Positions 40,150 to 49,289 of a stretch of DNA of 64,000 nucleotides are shown piece by piece. A program made the translations under genes and the position numbers. The notes under the pieces were generated by a model, which saw only the letters and a program-made list of their open reading frames with translations, ran no database searches and was not told the origin of the DNA. Numbering within the stretch: the first letter of the stretch is position 1; each line of letters starts with the position of its first letter. Location: contig JAWKHL010000001.1 in the NCBI GenBank assembly GCA_041394845.1, positions 1,488,001 through 1,552,000 of the forward strand, read 5' to 3'. This stretch comes from JAHCHG01 sp041394845 (GTDB lineage Bacteria > Acidobacteriota > Blastocatellia > Pyrinomonadales > Pyrinomonadaceae).

Positions 40150-42939
40150 ATGAAAACCAGAAACCTATTGTTTGCAATATTGTTCGCCCTCTTACTTGTT
40201 CAATTGTCCTCGGGTCAAACGGAGGAAAAATTCGATTTTTATTCGCGGGGCGACTATCGACCGGAGGTTCCCCGTCCGCAGACCATTTTGCGTTTCGATG
40301 TCGGGGAACAGCACACCACCTACGCCCAGATGGAGATGGTCATCAATGCCATCGAAAAAGCGGCGTCGGACCGCGTCAAGATCTTTGACATCGGCCTCAC
40401 CCAGGAAAACCGGATGCAGCATATCGTGGCGATTTCTTCACCGGAAAACATTTCCCGCCTCGAACAGATCAAAACGGCCAACGCCCGTTTGACCGACCCC
40501 AGAGCCGCCAATCCCTCTCAGGCAGCCTCGATCATTCAAAACAACCCGGTCATTGCCTGGATGGCTTATACGATCCACGGCAATGAATCGGCTTCTTTTG
40601 AGACGATGATGCAGGTCGTCTATCAATTGGCGGCCTCAAACGAACCGGCAACTCTTGAGATCTTAAAAAATACGGTTGTGTTGATCATCACCGGTGAAAA
40701 CCCCGACGGACACGAGCGTTTCGTTACCTGGTACAACTCGGTGGCGGTCGGCGACCCGAATCCCGCCTCTCTTGAACATAATGAACCGTGGTCGATCTGG
40801 GGGCGGTTCAATCATTATCGGTTTGATCTCAACCGCGACAACATAGCTTTGACTCAAAAGGAAACCCGGAACATGAACCGGGCATTTATGGAATGGAACC
40901 CGCAAGTGGCGGTCGATCACCATGGTCAGCCCTCACAGTTCTTCTTTCCGCCGGCCGCGCTTCCGATCAACCCCAATCTTCCCCAACCGACGACCAACAA
41001 ATGGCTCGACATCTACGGCCGGAGCAACGCCCGCGCTTTCGATGAAAATAAATGGACCTATTACGTTCGCGACATCTTCGATCTTTTTTACCCCGGTTAC
41101 TGGGATTCTTTTCCCGCTTTGAACGGGGCAATCGGGATGACCTACGAAACCGACGCGGGCGGTTTTAAGGGTCTTCGTTGGAGACGCGATGACGGAACCA
41201 TCGTCACGCTTCGTTCGGGGATAGCCAAGCATTTCGTTGCTTCGATGGCCACCTTGGAAACCACCGCCAAAAACCGCCAAAGCCGGTTGCAGGATTTTTA
41301 CGATTTCCGCAAAAACGCAATGGCACAGGCCACGGGTCTTTCCTTGAAAAAGATAATCATTGTTCCCGAAGGCGATCCCAATAAAGCGGCCGAACTGGTC
41401 GAAATTCTCCGCCGTTCCCGAGTGGAGGTAACCGTTGCGGGAAGTTCCTTCAGATCGACAACCGCCCACAGTTATTTGCAAAAGGACGCCCCGCGCGAGG
41501 CGAAAACGTTCCCCGCCGGATCTTACATCGTCGATCTGAACCAACCCCAAAGTCTCTGGATCAAATCGCTGTTGGAACAGGACACCCCGCAGGACAAGGA
41601 ATTCGTCGAGGATAATATGGCCCGTTTCCGCCGCAATGAAAGGCGGGGGAGTTCCGCCGGAAAGGAAGCCTACGGTTTTTATGACATCACCTCTTGGAGT
41701 TTGCCGCTGGCTTTCGGCGTCGAGGCCTATTGGACCGAAGATTCGGGAAATGCCGGCGAGACACGGGTTACGGACGAGTATCTTGAAAGGGCCCGCCGTG
41801 GAAACACCAACGGGCGGGCTCAAATCGCCTATGTAATTCCCTATCAAACCGATGCGGCCCCGGTTCTGGCGCTTCGGTTGATGGAGGAAGGTTACCGGGT
41901 CAATGTTTCCACCCGAAAACTAAATGCCGCCGGGAAAAACTGGGATGAAGGCACTTTTGTCGTTCGCGTAACCCGAAACCCGGACGGCCTCCACGAAGCC
42001 ATCGCCCGACTTTCAAATGAACTCGGAGTAAATGTTCTGGCTGTCAATACAAGTTACACCGAGGAGGGCGACACCGGAGTCGGAGGGGAAAACGTTCTGC
42101 CTTTGAACGCACCCAAAATCGCCATGGTGGCGGGCGACGCAGTCAATCAAACCAGTTACGGTTCGCTTTGGTGGATCATGGATAAATACGGGATCAAATT
42201 CACTCCCCTTTCGATCGACAGCATTCGGTCCGGGGCTTTGAAGGATTACAACGTCCTGATCATGCCGGATGGCTCTCCCGGAGATTATTCCGGTTCGCTC
42301 GAAAAAGGCGGGGTCGATTCCTTAAGAGATTGGATCTCAGGGGGCGGAACTCTGATCACGCTCCGGGGCGCTTCGGTTTTTGCCGCCCTGAAAGATGTCG
42401 GTTTCACCAGTTCGGTTCTGGTCGGAAGCGGGGATGACCCGGAGGCCGGGCAATCCCCTCCTGAGGAAAAACAGGTTTTTCCGACCCCGGTCCCCGGCGA
42501 AACCCCAAAACCCGATAAGGCTCAGGAAATTCCGACGCTTCCCCCGATCACATCTCCGTCGGCAAATCTCGGGCGCGTTCCCGAAGGAGTTCCCGGCGCT
42601 ATCATGCGGGCGACGGTCGATCGGACGACTTATTTAAATTACGGTGTGGGAACCAACCAGATTCCGGTTCTGCTGGCGTCCGGTTATTTTTTCCGCTATT
42701 CCAGAAACGGCACCAACGCCCTGGTTTTTGATTCCAACCCCAAGATTTCTTTGACCATTTCGGGTTTCGTTTGGGAAGGCAACACTGAGCGGCTTTTGAA
42801 AGGAACGGCCTATCTGATTGATGAACCGATCGGTCGGGGCCATGCCATCCTGTTCGCCGATGATGTTTTTTTCCGGGGGATTTTTCGGTCGGCCAGCCGG
42901 TCGTTTTTCAATTCGGTCATTTTCAACGGGACGTTCTAA
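40150..42939 (+). CDS. Secreted M14 family zinc carboxypeptidase
   Basis: 929 residues from the ATG at 40150. A signal peptide (LLFAILFALLLVQLSSGQ) is present. The M14 zinc ligands are in YTIHGNESAS (HxxE, about residue 145) and the third His in AVDHHGQPSQ; TGENPDGHERF and HYRFDLNRDN are further family motifs. The C-terminal third (VLIMPDGSPGDYSG region) looks like a class I glutamine amidotransferase-like domain without catalytic triad evidence. A proline-rich linker near residue 800 follows. The enzyme likely cleaves peptides in the periplasm or outside. Confidence 0.87.
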   Translation: MKTRNLLFAILFALLLVQLSSGQTEEKFDFYSRGDYRPEVPRPQTILRFDVGEQHTTYAQMEMVINAIEKAASDRVKIFDIGLTQENRMQHIVAISSPENISRLEQIKTANARLTDPRAANPSQAASIIQNNPVIAWMAYTIHGNESASFETMMQVVYQLAASNEPATLEILKNTVVLIITGENPDGHERFVTWYNSVAVGDPNPASLEHNEPWSIWGRFNHYRFDLNRDNIALTQKETRNMNRAFMEWNPQVAVDHHGQPSQFFFPPAALPINPNLPQPTTNKWLDIYGRSNARAFDENKWTYYVRDIFDLFYPGYWDSFPALNGAIGMTYETDAGGFKGLRWRRDDGTIVTLRSGIAKHFVASMATLETTAKNRQSRLQDFYDFRKNAMAQATGLSLKKIIIVPEGDPNKAAELVEILRRSRVEVTVAGSSFRSTTAHSYLQKDAPREAKTFPAGSYIVDLNQPQSLWIKSLLEQDTPQDKEFVEDNMARFRRNERRGSSAGKEAYGFYDITSWSLPLAFGVEAYWTEDSGNAGETRVTDEYLERARRGNTNGRAQIAYVIPYQTDAAPVLALRLMEEGYRVNVSTRKLNAAGKNWDEGTFVVRVTRNPDGLHEAIARLSNELGVNVLAVNTSYTEEGDTGVGGENVLPLNAPKIAMVAGDAVNQTSYGSLWWIMDKYGIKFTPLSIDSIRSGALKDYNVLIMPDGSPGDYSGSLEKGGVDSLRDWISGGGTLITLRGASVFAALKDVGFTSSVLVGSGDDPEAGQSPPEEKQVFPTPVPGETPKPDKAQEIPTLPPITSPSANLGRVPEGVPGAIMRATVDRTTYLNYGVGTNQIPVLLASGYFFRYSRNGTNALVFDSNPKISLTISGFVWEGNTERLLKGTAYLIDEPIGRGHAILFADDVFFRGIFRSASRSFFNSVIFNGTF

Positions 42940-42979
42940 ACAAATGGTCCAGGGCATTTTTCGGAGCCCGATTACAATA

Positions 42980-43017
42980 AATTGCCCGGTTTTTTGGCCG
43001 ACCCGGCAATTGTTTTT
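42980..43017 (+). terminator. Terminator after the M14 peptidase gene
   Basis: AATTGCC.GG pairs with CC.GGCAATT around about 15 bases with one mismatch and is followed by GTTTTTA. Confidence 0.7.
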
Positions 43018-43025
43018 ACAAAATT

Positions 43026-43520
43026 ATGTTCAAGATTCGCGCCGGTTACACCGACAAAGTCGAGGTCAATTCGGACCTCGAAAAGGTTCGTGAGTTTTTT
43101 TCCGACATCAAAAACTTTATCGAACTGATGCCCAACATTGAGAGCATTCACACGGATAATCGGGGTATAACCCATTGGAAGATCCGAGCCGAAATTCCGT
43201 TTTTCGGGTCGTTTTCGCAAAAGTTTTCGGTCGAGATCGCCGAGGATTCCGATGAAAGGATGGAATGGCTTCCGGTCCGGGGCGAGACCAAAAACCTTTT
43301 GCGGTATTCGGTCGATTACGCCGAACTGGACGAAAACCTGACTTTTGTCCAGTTTTCCCAGACGGTCGAATTGAGAAGAAACTCGGCCATGGAATTGCAC
43401 CTCTTGGCCCCTCTGGCCGGGGAGGCTGTGATCAGTTCGGAGATGACCAAACGGGTGGCGGATATGATCAAACTTTTTGTCGAACGGGCCAGGAATAGAT
43501 TGGAGAAAAATGAGGATTAA
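43026..43520 (+). CDS. SRPBCC (START-like) family protein
   Basis: 164 residues. The helix-grip fold is suggested by VNSDLEKVREFFSDIKNFIE, FFGSFSQKFSVEIAED and the long C-terminal helix EMTKRVADMIKLFVERARNR. The family binds hydrophobic ligands; some members are polyketide cyclases or CoxG-like. The function here is not known. It stands alone between two terminators' worth of spacing. Confidence 0.78.
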   Translation: MFKIRAGYTDKVEVNSDLEKVREFFSDIKNFIELMPNIESIHTDNRGITHWKIRAEIPFFGSFSQKFSVEIAEDSDERMEWLPVRGETKNLLRYSVDYAELDENLTFVQFSQTVELRRNSAMELHLLAPLAGEAVISSEMTKRVADMIKLFVERARNRLEKNED

Positions 43521-43738
43521 TCTATTAAGGGATAATATTCTAATTTCCCCAGAAATTTGTTATAAATTTGGTTAAATCGGTCAATTAAATAAGAATGGCC
43601 TTTGAATTTGACCAGTAAGGTTTAATATTCCAAACCGGAATAAAAGGCAAAACCCCCCAATTCAACAAAATTGCATTGGGTTTCGGCCAACTTCATCTGA
43701 ATAAATTTAAACAGGAAATGCATTGGGAGAAAAAAATT

Positions 43739-44578
43739 ATGAAAAAAATATTATTATTTACCGGGATCTTTACTTTGTTATTTGTCTTCAATGTCTTCGG
43801 ACAGGTTAATTTGCCGCGCGCCAGCCAGCGACAGGCCATTTCGCAAACTGTCGGAGATACACAGATCAGCATCGTTTATCACCGCCCCAACGTCAACGAA
43901 CGGGAAATCTGGGGCAAACTTGTGCCCTACGGTGAAGTCTGGCGAACCGGAGCCAATGAAGCGACTATTTTTGAAGTTTCGAACGATGTCATGATCAACG
44001 GCCAAAAACTTCCCAAAGGGAAATATTCTCTCCATACGATCCCGGAAAAGGACCAGTGGACCATTATTTTCAACAAAACGTGGGATCAATGGGGGAGTTT
44101 TAATTACAAGGCCGACGACGATCAGCTTCGGGTAACGGTAAAACCGATGGCTTCCGATTTTAAGGAAACGATGACCATCGGTGTGGAAAACGTCGATAAA
44201 ACCACGGCGGATGTGGTGATTTCCTGGGAGAAAATGCGGGTTCCGTTCAAGGTTGACATCGGAGATCTGCCGGGAAGAATTCTGGCCGACGCCCGCAGGC
44301 AGATGGTTTCCAACCCGATCACCGCCGCCCGTTATGTGCTTGATTCGGGAATGAAGGACAATTATTCTGAAGCTCTGGGTTGGCTCAATGAATCATTGGC
44401 GATCAATGAGTCCTTTACGGGATTGTTCCTGAAATCGAGATTGCTCAATGAAATGGGCAAGAAGCAGGAGGCCATAGCCACCGGAGAAAAAGCCTTGCAA
44501 GTCGGAAAAAGCTCAAATCCGGCCGCCAACACGACGGCGCTGGAAAATTTTCTTAAAGAACTAAAGGGATCGAAATGA
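43739..44578 (+). CDS. Secreted DUF2911 protein with TPR-like tail
   Basis: 279 residues from the ATG at 43739 (GGGAG upstream). A signal peptide (ILLFTGIFTLLFVFNVFGQ) precedes the DUF2911 domain: VYHRPNVNEREIWGKLVPYG, VWRTGANEATIFEVS and KGKYSLHTIPEKDQWTIIFN. The C-terminal 90 residues have a helical repeat pattern (ALGWLNESLAINESFTGLFL, then EAIATGEKALQVGK) like tetratricopeptide motifs. The function is unknown; it acts outside the cytoplasm. Confidence 0.82.
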   Translation: MKKILLFTGIFTLLFVFNVFGQVNLPRASQRQAISQTVGDTQISIVYHRPNVNEREIWGKLVPYGEVWRTGANEATIFEVSNDVMINGQKLPKGKYSLHTIPEKDQWTIIFNKTWDQWGSFNYKADDDQLRVTVKPMASDFKETMTIGVENVDKTTADVVISWEKMRVPFKVDIGDLPGRILADARRQMVSNPITAARYVLDSGMKDNYSEALGWLNESLAINESFTGLFLKSRLLNEMGKKQEAIATGEKALQVGKSSNPAANTTALENFLKELKGSK

Positions 44579-44593
44579 TCTTTGGTTGAAAGG

Positions 44594-44635
44594 AAAAGGA
44601 GCCGTGTCCCGGCGCAACGGGACACGGCTCCTTTT
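44594..44635. terminator. Strong bidirectional terminator
   Basis: AAAAGGAGCCGTGTCCC and GGGACACGGCTCCTTTT form a perfect 17-bp stem around GGCGCAAC. It lies between the convergent DUF2911 and esterase genes. Confidence 0.92.
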
Positions 44636-44648
44636 TCGTTTCTTGAAA

Positions 44649-45548
44649 TTATTCCGAATGAGAAATGAACTTTTGGCTGATTTGAAGAAACTCCTCGATC
44701 TGACCGTTCCAAAACTTCCAGTCATGGACGCCCGGAAGTTCGCGGTATTCGTGGGACACCTTTTTTTCGTTCAACAATTTCAAAAAATCCCGGTTTCCGG
44801 CAATCAAAAAATCCTCGGTTCCGCAATCCAGATAAATAAAGGGAAGATTCTTTATTTTTTCCGCCGATAATTCCCGGACTATTCGAAAAATATCGTTGTT
44901 TTTGCGAGTTTCCGCCTCGGCCCCGCCGTAAACTCCCATCACCGACTTGGCCACCCAATCCGGGGAATTGACGTCCGTCGCATCGGTGATGTTGACGGCT
45001 CCGCTAAAGGAACCGGCGAGGGCGAACATTTCCGGATATTTCAAACCGAATTTCAGCGCTCCGTAACCGCCCATCGACAGACCGGCGATCGCCCGATGTC
45101 GTTTTTCGGCCTTCGTCCGATAAATCCGGTCGATTTCCGGGATGAGTTCTTTGACGATATAACTTTCGTATTTGTCGTCCTCAACCGTGGCGCTGTCGGT
45201 GTACCAACCGTTGTTCCCTTCGGGCATCACGATTATGAACTGATAACTGGCGGCATAATCGGTCAACTTTGTATTGTTTGCCCAGTTATCAAAATGACCG
45301 AACAAACCGTGAAGCAGGTAAATAACCGGATAGCGTTGGGATTTACTCTTCTCGGCGGAGTATCCCTCCGGCAAAATGATGTTGTAAGGCATCTCCCGAG
45401 CCATCATTTTGCTGTTCAGGATTTCCCTTTTGGCCGAAACCGTCCCCGATTTTCCCCCGGTTTGGGCTAAAACCCCCGCCCAGCAAAAAAGTAAAAGGAA
45501 TAAGACCGGGATCAGACGAAAGCGGATTTTTTTCTCCGTCAAGGTCAT
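44649..45548 (-). CDS. Secreted esterase (PF00756-type)
   Basis: 299 residues. A hydrophobic N-terminus (LIPVLFLLLFCWAGVLAQ) is a signal peptide; GGAGG precedes the start. The nucleophile is in AGLSMGGYGALKFGL, the oxyanion segment in RYPVIYLLHGLFGHFDNW and the catalytic His in LPGVHDWKFWN. The Asp is likely in LDCGTEDFLIAG. It is related to the esterase at 30298-31386 and compact like S-formylglutathione hydrolases, but exported. It lies 16 bases downstream of the small TFIIB-like gene. Confidence 0.85.
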   Translation of the reverse strand: MTLTEKKIRFRLIPVLFLLLFCWAGVLAQTGGKSGTVSAKREILNSKMMAREMPYNIILPEGYSAEKSKSQRYPVIYLLHGLFGHFDNWANNTKLTDYAASYQFIIVMPEGNNGWYTDSATVEDDKYESYIVKELIPEIDRIYRTKAEKRHRAIAGLSMGGYGALKFGLKYPEMFALAGSFSGAVNITDATDVNSPDWVAKSVMGVYGGAEAETRKNNDIFRIVRELSAEKIKNLPFIYLDCGTEDFLIAGNRDFLKLLNEKKVSHEYRELPGVHDWKFWNGQIEEFLQISQKFISHSE

Positions 45549-45564
45549 TGTTCACCCTCCAGAA

Positions 45565-45852
45565 CTATTTGAAGAATCTGGTTAACCAACCGCTGTCCTC
45601 ATTCTTATCGACCACCTGAGCCAGTTCACCCGCGTCGAACCAGGTTCCCGAACATTTGTTGCAGACATCGATTTTGATGTTTTCGTAATCCGTTTCCACC
45701 AGAGTTCCATCGCATTTCGGGCATTGTAATTCCAGATCAACCGTGTTTTCCTCCGCCAGTTTGGCCTTCATTTTCTCGATCAATTCCTTTTCTTTCCGGT
45801 GAAAATACTCGTTCTCCAAGGCCCGACCGCGCTCTTCTAACTGTTCCGACAT
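45565..45852 (-). CDS. zf-TFIIB domain protein
   Basis: 95 residues. An N-terminal charged helix (residues 1-40) is followed by a TFIIB-type ribbon: LQCPKCDGTLVETDYENIKI, then DVCNKCSGTWFDAGELAQV. Four cysteines bind zinc in this family. The role is unknown. It is probably co-transcribed with the esterase downstream. Confidence 0.82.
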   Translation of the reverse strand: MSEQLEERGRALENEYFHRKEKELIEKMKAKLAEENTVDLELQCPKCDGTLVETDYENIKIDVCNKCSGTWFDAGELAQVVDKNEDSGWLTRFFK

Positions 45853-45968
45853 AAACTTTTATCTCCTGATTTTTTTTATTTGAAAATAACAAACAAAGCC
45901 CCATCTTCCAAATTCCAAAATTCGGTTTCCGGCAAAATATTTTTTTCTGATCTAAAGCGGACGGAAAA

Positions 45969-46919
45969 TCAGGCCTGAGTTGTTTCTCTGATATCGTTTT
46001 GAACCGAGCGCATCCGCTGGCGGGCTTTTTTGGCGCGGCGAATGGTATTCCGCCTTTTCAGATTCGATCCGGCCCAATCCGAAACTTGTTTGAGCGGATG
46101 CCATTCCATACTTTCCGATGGTCTGACCTCGCTGGAGGCGTTTTTTAGCTTCAAGGTTCCGACGGCGAAAAAGAATATGACGGCGTTGAAAATAAAACCG
46201 ACCAGAATAACGAACCAACCGGGGGCGATACCGACCTGAGCCCGATTGAACAACACATTCCAGAATTCGGCCTTTTCCGCCGGAGTCGTCGAAGGAATGG
46301 GATAAGGATGGATGTAAATTTTCAACCCCCAGCTGAGAGCCAAAAGGACAAAAATCCAGATATAATTGCTTCTCAAACGGCGACCGATCGCCTCCCATTC
46401 GCTGATCGTAAAATGCGGAGACAAAAGATCGGCCGAAATATGTTCGGCCCATTCCTTGTCCGGAGGAATTGTCCTGTTGGACAACATCTGGGCGAAATAA
46501 CCGGTCTCCATCACCCGGACCCGGTGAGCCCAAACTTCGTAATAGCGGTACCGACGAGCCTCCATAAATAGAAAAATTGCCACCAGAATGGAGTTGATCG
46601 GAATGGCAAAAGCCGGATTGTCGGGAGAACTGAAAACGAATGAAAGCGTAGCGCCTGCTGTAATTACAGCCCAGTTGGTGGTTGCGTCGAGACGGGTTCG
46701 CCAGACATTGGAACGGGAGACTTCGCCCCGGTAAAAATGGATTATCGCCGTGTTAAATTCGGCAAGTGAAAGCTTCTGCGGAATCTGTACGAAATTGGTT
46801 TTGGGTTTTTCGCTTCTGGCCCGAACTTCTTCGGCAAGGGTCAAGAGGTCTGATTTTCCGTTATCACTTATTGGTTCTGTTTCGGCCGTTTCGTCTGCAA
46901 GCCGAACTTCGTTTTTCAT
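45969..46919 (-). CDS. DUF2270 membrane protein
   Basis: 316 residues from the ATG at 46919; longer in-frame starts up to 47117 have no support and overlap the tadA promoter region. Four probable membrane helices are seen (NWAVITAGATLSFVFS, AIPINSILVAIFLFMEA, IWIFVLLALSWGLKIYI, WFVILVGFIFNAVIFFFAVG). The signature EFNTAIIHFYRGEVSRSNVW and RRYRYYEVWAHRVRVMETGY match DUF2270. A basic C-terminal tail (RRNTIRRAKKARQRMR) lies in the cytoplasm. The function is unknown. Confidence 0.82.
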   Translation of the reverse strand: MKNEVRLADETAETEPISDNGKSDLLTLAEEVRARSEKPKTNFVQIPQKLSLAEFNTAIIHFYRGEVSRSNVWRTRLDATTNWAVITAGATLSFVFSSPDNPAFAIPINSILVAIFLFMEARRYRYYEVWAHRVRVMETGYFAQMLSNRTIPPDKEWAEHISADLLSPHFTISEWEAIGRRLRSNYIWIFVLLALSWGLKIYIHPYPIPSTTPAEKAEFWNVLFNRAQVGIAPGWFVILVGFIFNAVIFFFAVGTLKLKNASSEVRPSESMEWHPLKQVSDWAGSNLKRRNTIRRAKKARQRMRSVQNDIRETTQA

Positions 46920-47137
46920 AGTCTTTTTATGAAAGATGGGGAAAGGATTAACTAATCGAGACTCCCACTTTAGGTTTAACATTTTTTGACCTTCAGATGC
47001 AAGAGTTTCGGTATAATTTACCGGTTTTTGTAATTTTCCCCGAAACCCGGACATTTTTCGATCAAACGCTTGACAGAGAGAGCTCTTAATTTTATATTTC
47101 AACTTTGTCCCTTGCATCGGTTAAAATTGATTTAACA

Positions 47138-47617
47138 ATGATCGGATCTGATGAATACTGGATGCAAAAGGCTTTGAAAGCGGCCGAAAAAGCCCTCAAA
47201 TTGGATGAGGTTCCGATCGGCGCAATTCTTATTGACGAGTCGGGCGAGGTTCTGGCAGCGGCCGGAAACCGGACAATTACGGACACCGACCCGACGGCTC
47301 ACGCCGAAATTTTAGTTTTGCGTCGGGCGGCCCGGAAAATCGGTAATTACCGGTTGACTGAAACAACACTTTATACGACCATTGAACCTTGCGCCATGTG
47401 CGCCGGGGCTCTGGTTAACGCCAGAATCAAATGTCTGGTTTTCGGCGCTCATGACCTTCGTTTCGGCGCGGTCGAAAGCACATTTCAATTGTGCGATTCC
47501 AGTTCTTTGAATCATCAAATAGAAATCAGATCGGGCGTTTTGTCCGATCAATGCAGAAAATTGATGCAGGATTTTTTCAGAAACAAAAGAAACTCCCCGA
47601 AAGAATCGGCAATCTGA
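47138..47617 (+). CDS. tadA: tRNA-specific adenosine deaminase
   Basis: 159 residues from the ATG at 47138; a TTG at 47105 is less likely because the family begins near SDEYWMQKALKAAEKA. The zinc and catalytic motif is TAHAEILVLRRAA and TTIEPCAMCAGAL. It deaminates A34 to inosine in the wobble position of tRNA-Arg(ACG). Two tRNA-Ser genes follow within 14 bases. Confidence 0.92.
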   Translation: MIGSDEYWMQKALKAAEKALKLDEVPIGAILIDESGEVLAAAGNRTITDTDPTAHAEILVLRRAARKIGNYRLTETTLYTTIEPCAMCAGALVNARIKCLVFGAHDLRFGAVESTFQLCDSSSLNHQIEIRSGVLSDQCRKLMQDFFRNKRNSPKESAI

Positions 47618-47630
47618 AATTTACAAGAAT

Positions 47631-47722
<92 letters not shown>

Positions 47723-47723
47723 T

Positions 47724-47745
47724 TGATTTTGGATTTGAGATTCGT
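47724..47745. repeat. Partial short tandem repeat
   Basis: GATTTTGGATTTGAGATTC follows the first tRNA and matches the unit of the other repeat blocks. Confidence 0.5.
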
Positions 47746-47772
47746 TTTTTTATTTGATGACAGATTTTCTTT

Positions 47773-47863
47773 GGAAAGGTGCAGGAGTGGTTGAACTGGC
47801 AGCACTGGAAATGCTGTGTGCCTCAAAAGGGTACCGTGGGTTCGAATCCCACCCTTTCCGCCA
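47773..47863 (+). tRNA. tRNA-Ser (anticodon GGA)
   Basis: The acceptor GGAAAGG pairs with CCTTTCC; the anticodon loop is CTGGAAA. The variable arm and T-loop are identical to the first tRNA-Ser. CCA is encoded at the end. Confidence 0.96.
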
Positions 47864-47869
47864 TATCGT

Positions 47870-47932
47870 TTTTGGATTTTAGATTTTGGATTTTGGAAAA
47901 CTGAACCAAAATCCAAAATCTAAAATCCAAAA
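47870..47932. repeat. Perfect 27-bp inverted repeat built from the short tandem repeat
   Basis: Left arm 47870-47896 and right arm 47906-47932 are exact reverse complements, each consisting of TTTTGGATTTTAGA-type units, around nine bases. It lies between the tRNA-Ser and the SRP RNA gene and could stop transcription of the tRNA unit. Confidence 0.8.
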
Positions 47933-47939
47933 TTTTTAC

Positions 47940-48040
47940 GGCTTCAGGCTCCGCACAAGGTTTGAGTTGTGAACTCCGCTAGGCTGGGAACAGAGCAACG
48001 GTAGCGATTTCAGCCTGTGTTGCGGTTAAGTCTGAAGCCT
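47940..48040 (+). ncRNA. ffs: Signal recognition particle RNA (4.5S-type)
   Basis: GGCTTCAG at 47940 pairs with CTGAAGCC at 48032-48039, giving the terminal helix. The apical SRP domain is clear: AGGCTGGGAACAGAGCA matches the universal AGG-NNN-GGAA-NNN-AGCA pattern (Ffh-binding symmetric and asymmetric loops with a GGAA tetraloop). GTGAACTCCGC and GCAACGGTAGCG flank it as in other bacteria. The length is about 100 bases, lacking the Alu domain. Confidence 0.92.
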
Positions 48041-48055
48041 CCAGTTTTTTCTAAC

Positions 48056-48084
48056 AAAAAAGGTCCCAAATGGGACCTTTTTTT
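48056..48084 (+). terminator. Terminator of the SRP RNA gene
   Basis: AAAAAAGGTCCC and GGGACCTTTTTTT form a strong stem with a four-base loop and T-run, 16 bases after the SRP RNA. It also faces the convergent nuclease-like gene (stop at 48107). Confidence 0.92.
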
Positions 48085-48106
48085 GGGATATTCCCAAATC
48101 AGATTT

Positions 48107-49252
48107 TCAGTTGCAGAAACTTTTATCAACGTAGGTTTTACTTCCCTTTGAATTGACATAAAAACATCCGCCGCGGGGACCGAGTTGATATTTTCTGGCC
48201 ACTTTGTTTTGGGGTAAAACATTTTGATTGATGGAACCCAACCATTGCGAAACTCCGCCGTGGTTTGAACAGGTTCCGCTTCTGGTTTTACTGTAACTCA
48301 GAGTTCCGTCGGCGCATTGGGCGGTCGGTGCGGATTCCGATCCGGCCGCTTTTTTGGCGGTTTCCCCGCCCCTTGGCTCTTGTCTTTCGCCACCGGATTC
48401 ATTCTTTGAAACCGTCGTATTATTATCCTTTTTGTTTTTAACCGCCGGAGGAAGAGGTTGATTCTCCTTTTGAGGAGGCTGGCCGGTTAAATCAACTCCC
48501 GTTTCTTCAGTCTTTTCCAGTACCGGAGAATCGGCACCGGACCATAAACCCAACCGGGCCGTTCGGGCTTCTTTTTCCGCCTCAACATAAAGATTTTGAT
48601 CGACTTCGGGCAGTTTGGCTACATCGTTCTTCTCCAAACTGACCAAACCCATCTTCAACAATTCCAGGTTTATGTCGCGATCATCAAGCAAGACTTTTCC
48701 AACCGATTGACCTTTCTCATCTACAGACTTTATCAGGACAAAAACGGTTTTATTGAGGAGCATCTGCGTCAGTTCATTTTGAGCCTTTTGGCCAAAACCA
48801 ACTCCGTTTTCGGGAATTGTTAACCCCGCAAGTTTTACTTTTTCCTCCTGTCCTCCGATCTCATCGAGAACCGTTATAAGATTCCCATTGTCCACCGAAA
48901 CGACCTTCCCCTGAACCGAATATTTGTGGGGCCGGACGGGAGCAACCTCGCTTTCCGAAGCCAGCGAGGAGTCGGAATTTTTTTCAATTGAAACGAAATT
49001 GGGTCGGTTTGCGGCGGAAAGACCGATCATTTCGGGAAACCCGATCAGCAAAACGATCGTGCCGATCCCGAATATCAGGGTGGCGGAAAAGGCCAGGATC
49101 TTTCCGATATTTGCACCGACGTGGTTTTGGGGAGGGACTGAAAATTCGGGCAAACTTCTTATTTCTTCCAGTTTGATAAACCTGAATCCGCAGGTACAAA
49201 TGCGAAGTTCGGCATCACAAATTCTTTCACACTTTGGGCACTTTTTGGTCAT
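48107..49252 (-). CDS. Membrane-anchored degenerate SNase-like protein with DUF3761 and GPRGGC tail
   Basis: 381 residues. Order: N-terminal zinc ribbon (KKCPKCERICDAELRICTCG), one membrane helix (ILAFSATLIFGIGTIVLLIG, residues about 52-71), a staphylococcal-nuclease-like OB fold (residues about 110-245), a Pro/Lys-rich linker, a DUF3761 motif (CADGTLSYSK, GTCSNHGGVSQWL) and a terminal tail GPRGGCFYVNSKGSKTYVDK. In the nuclease fold the active-site Asp, the first Arg and the second Arg appear replaced (VDNGN, VKLAG, GQSVG), so catalysis is doubtful. It is the only one of the three tail-bearing proteins with a zinc ribbon and internal helix. Confidence 0.85.
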   Translation of the reverse strand: MTKKCPKCERICDAELRICTCGFRFIKLEEIRSLPEFSVPPQNHVGANIGKILAFSATLIFGIGTIVLLIGFPEMIGLSAANRPNFVSIEKNSDSSLASESEVAPVRPHKYSVQGKVVSVDNGNLITVLDEIGGQEEKVKLAGLTIPENGVGFGQKAQNELTQMLLNKTVFVLIKSVDEKGQSVGKVLLDDRDINLELLKMGLVSLEKNDVAKLPEVDQNLYVEAEKEARTARLGLWSGADSPVLEKTEETGVDLTGQPPQKENQPLPPAVKNKKDNNTTVSKNESGGERQEPRGGETAKKAAGSESAPTAQCADGTLSYSKTRSGTCSNHGGVSQWLGSINQNVLPQNKVARKYQLGPRGGCFYVNSKGSKTYVDKSFCN

Positions 49253-49289
49253 TAATTTTTAGGCAAATTTCGGTAAAAGTGTTTTGGAT

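Noticed and set aside
46920..47117. N-terminal extension of the DUF2270 protein
   Set aside because: The extra 66 residues lack membrane or family features and cover the upstream region of tadA; the ATG at 46919 fits better.
47870..47932. Repeats considered as a CRISPR array
   Set aside because: Units are degenerate, 7-9 bases long and contiguous without unique spacers; no cas genes are present.
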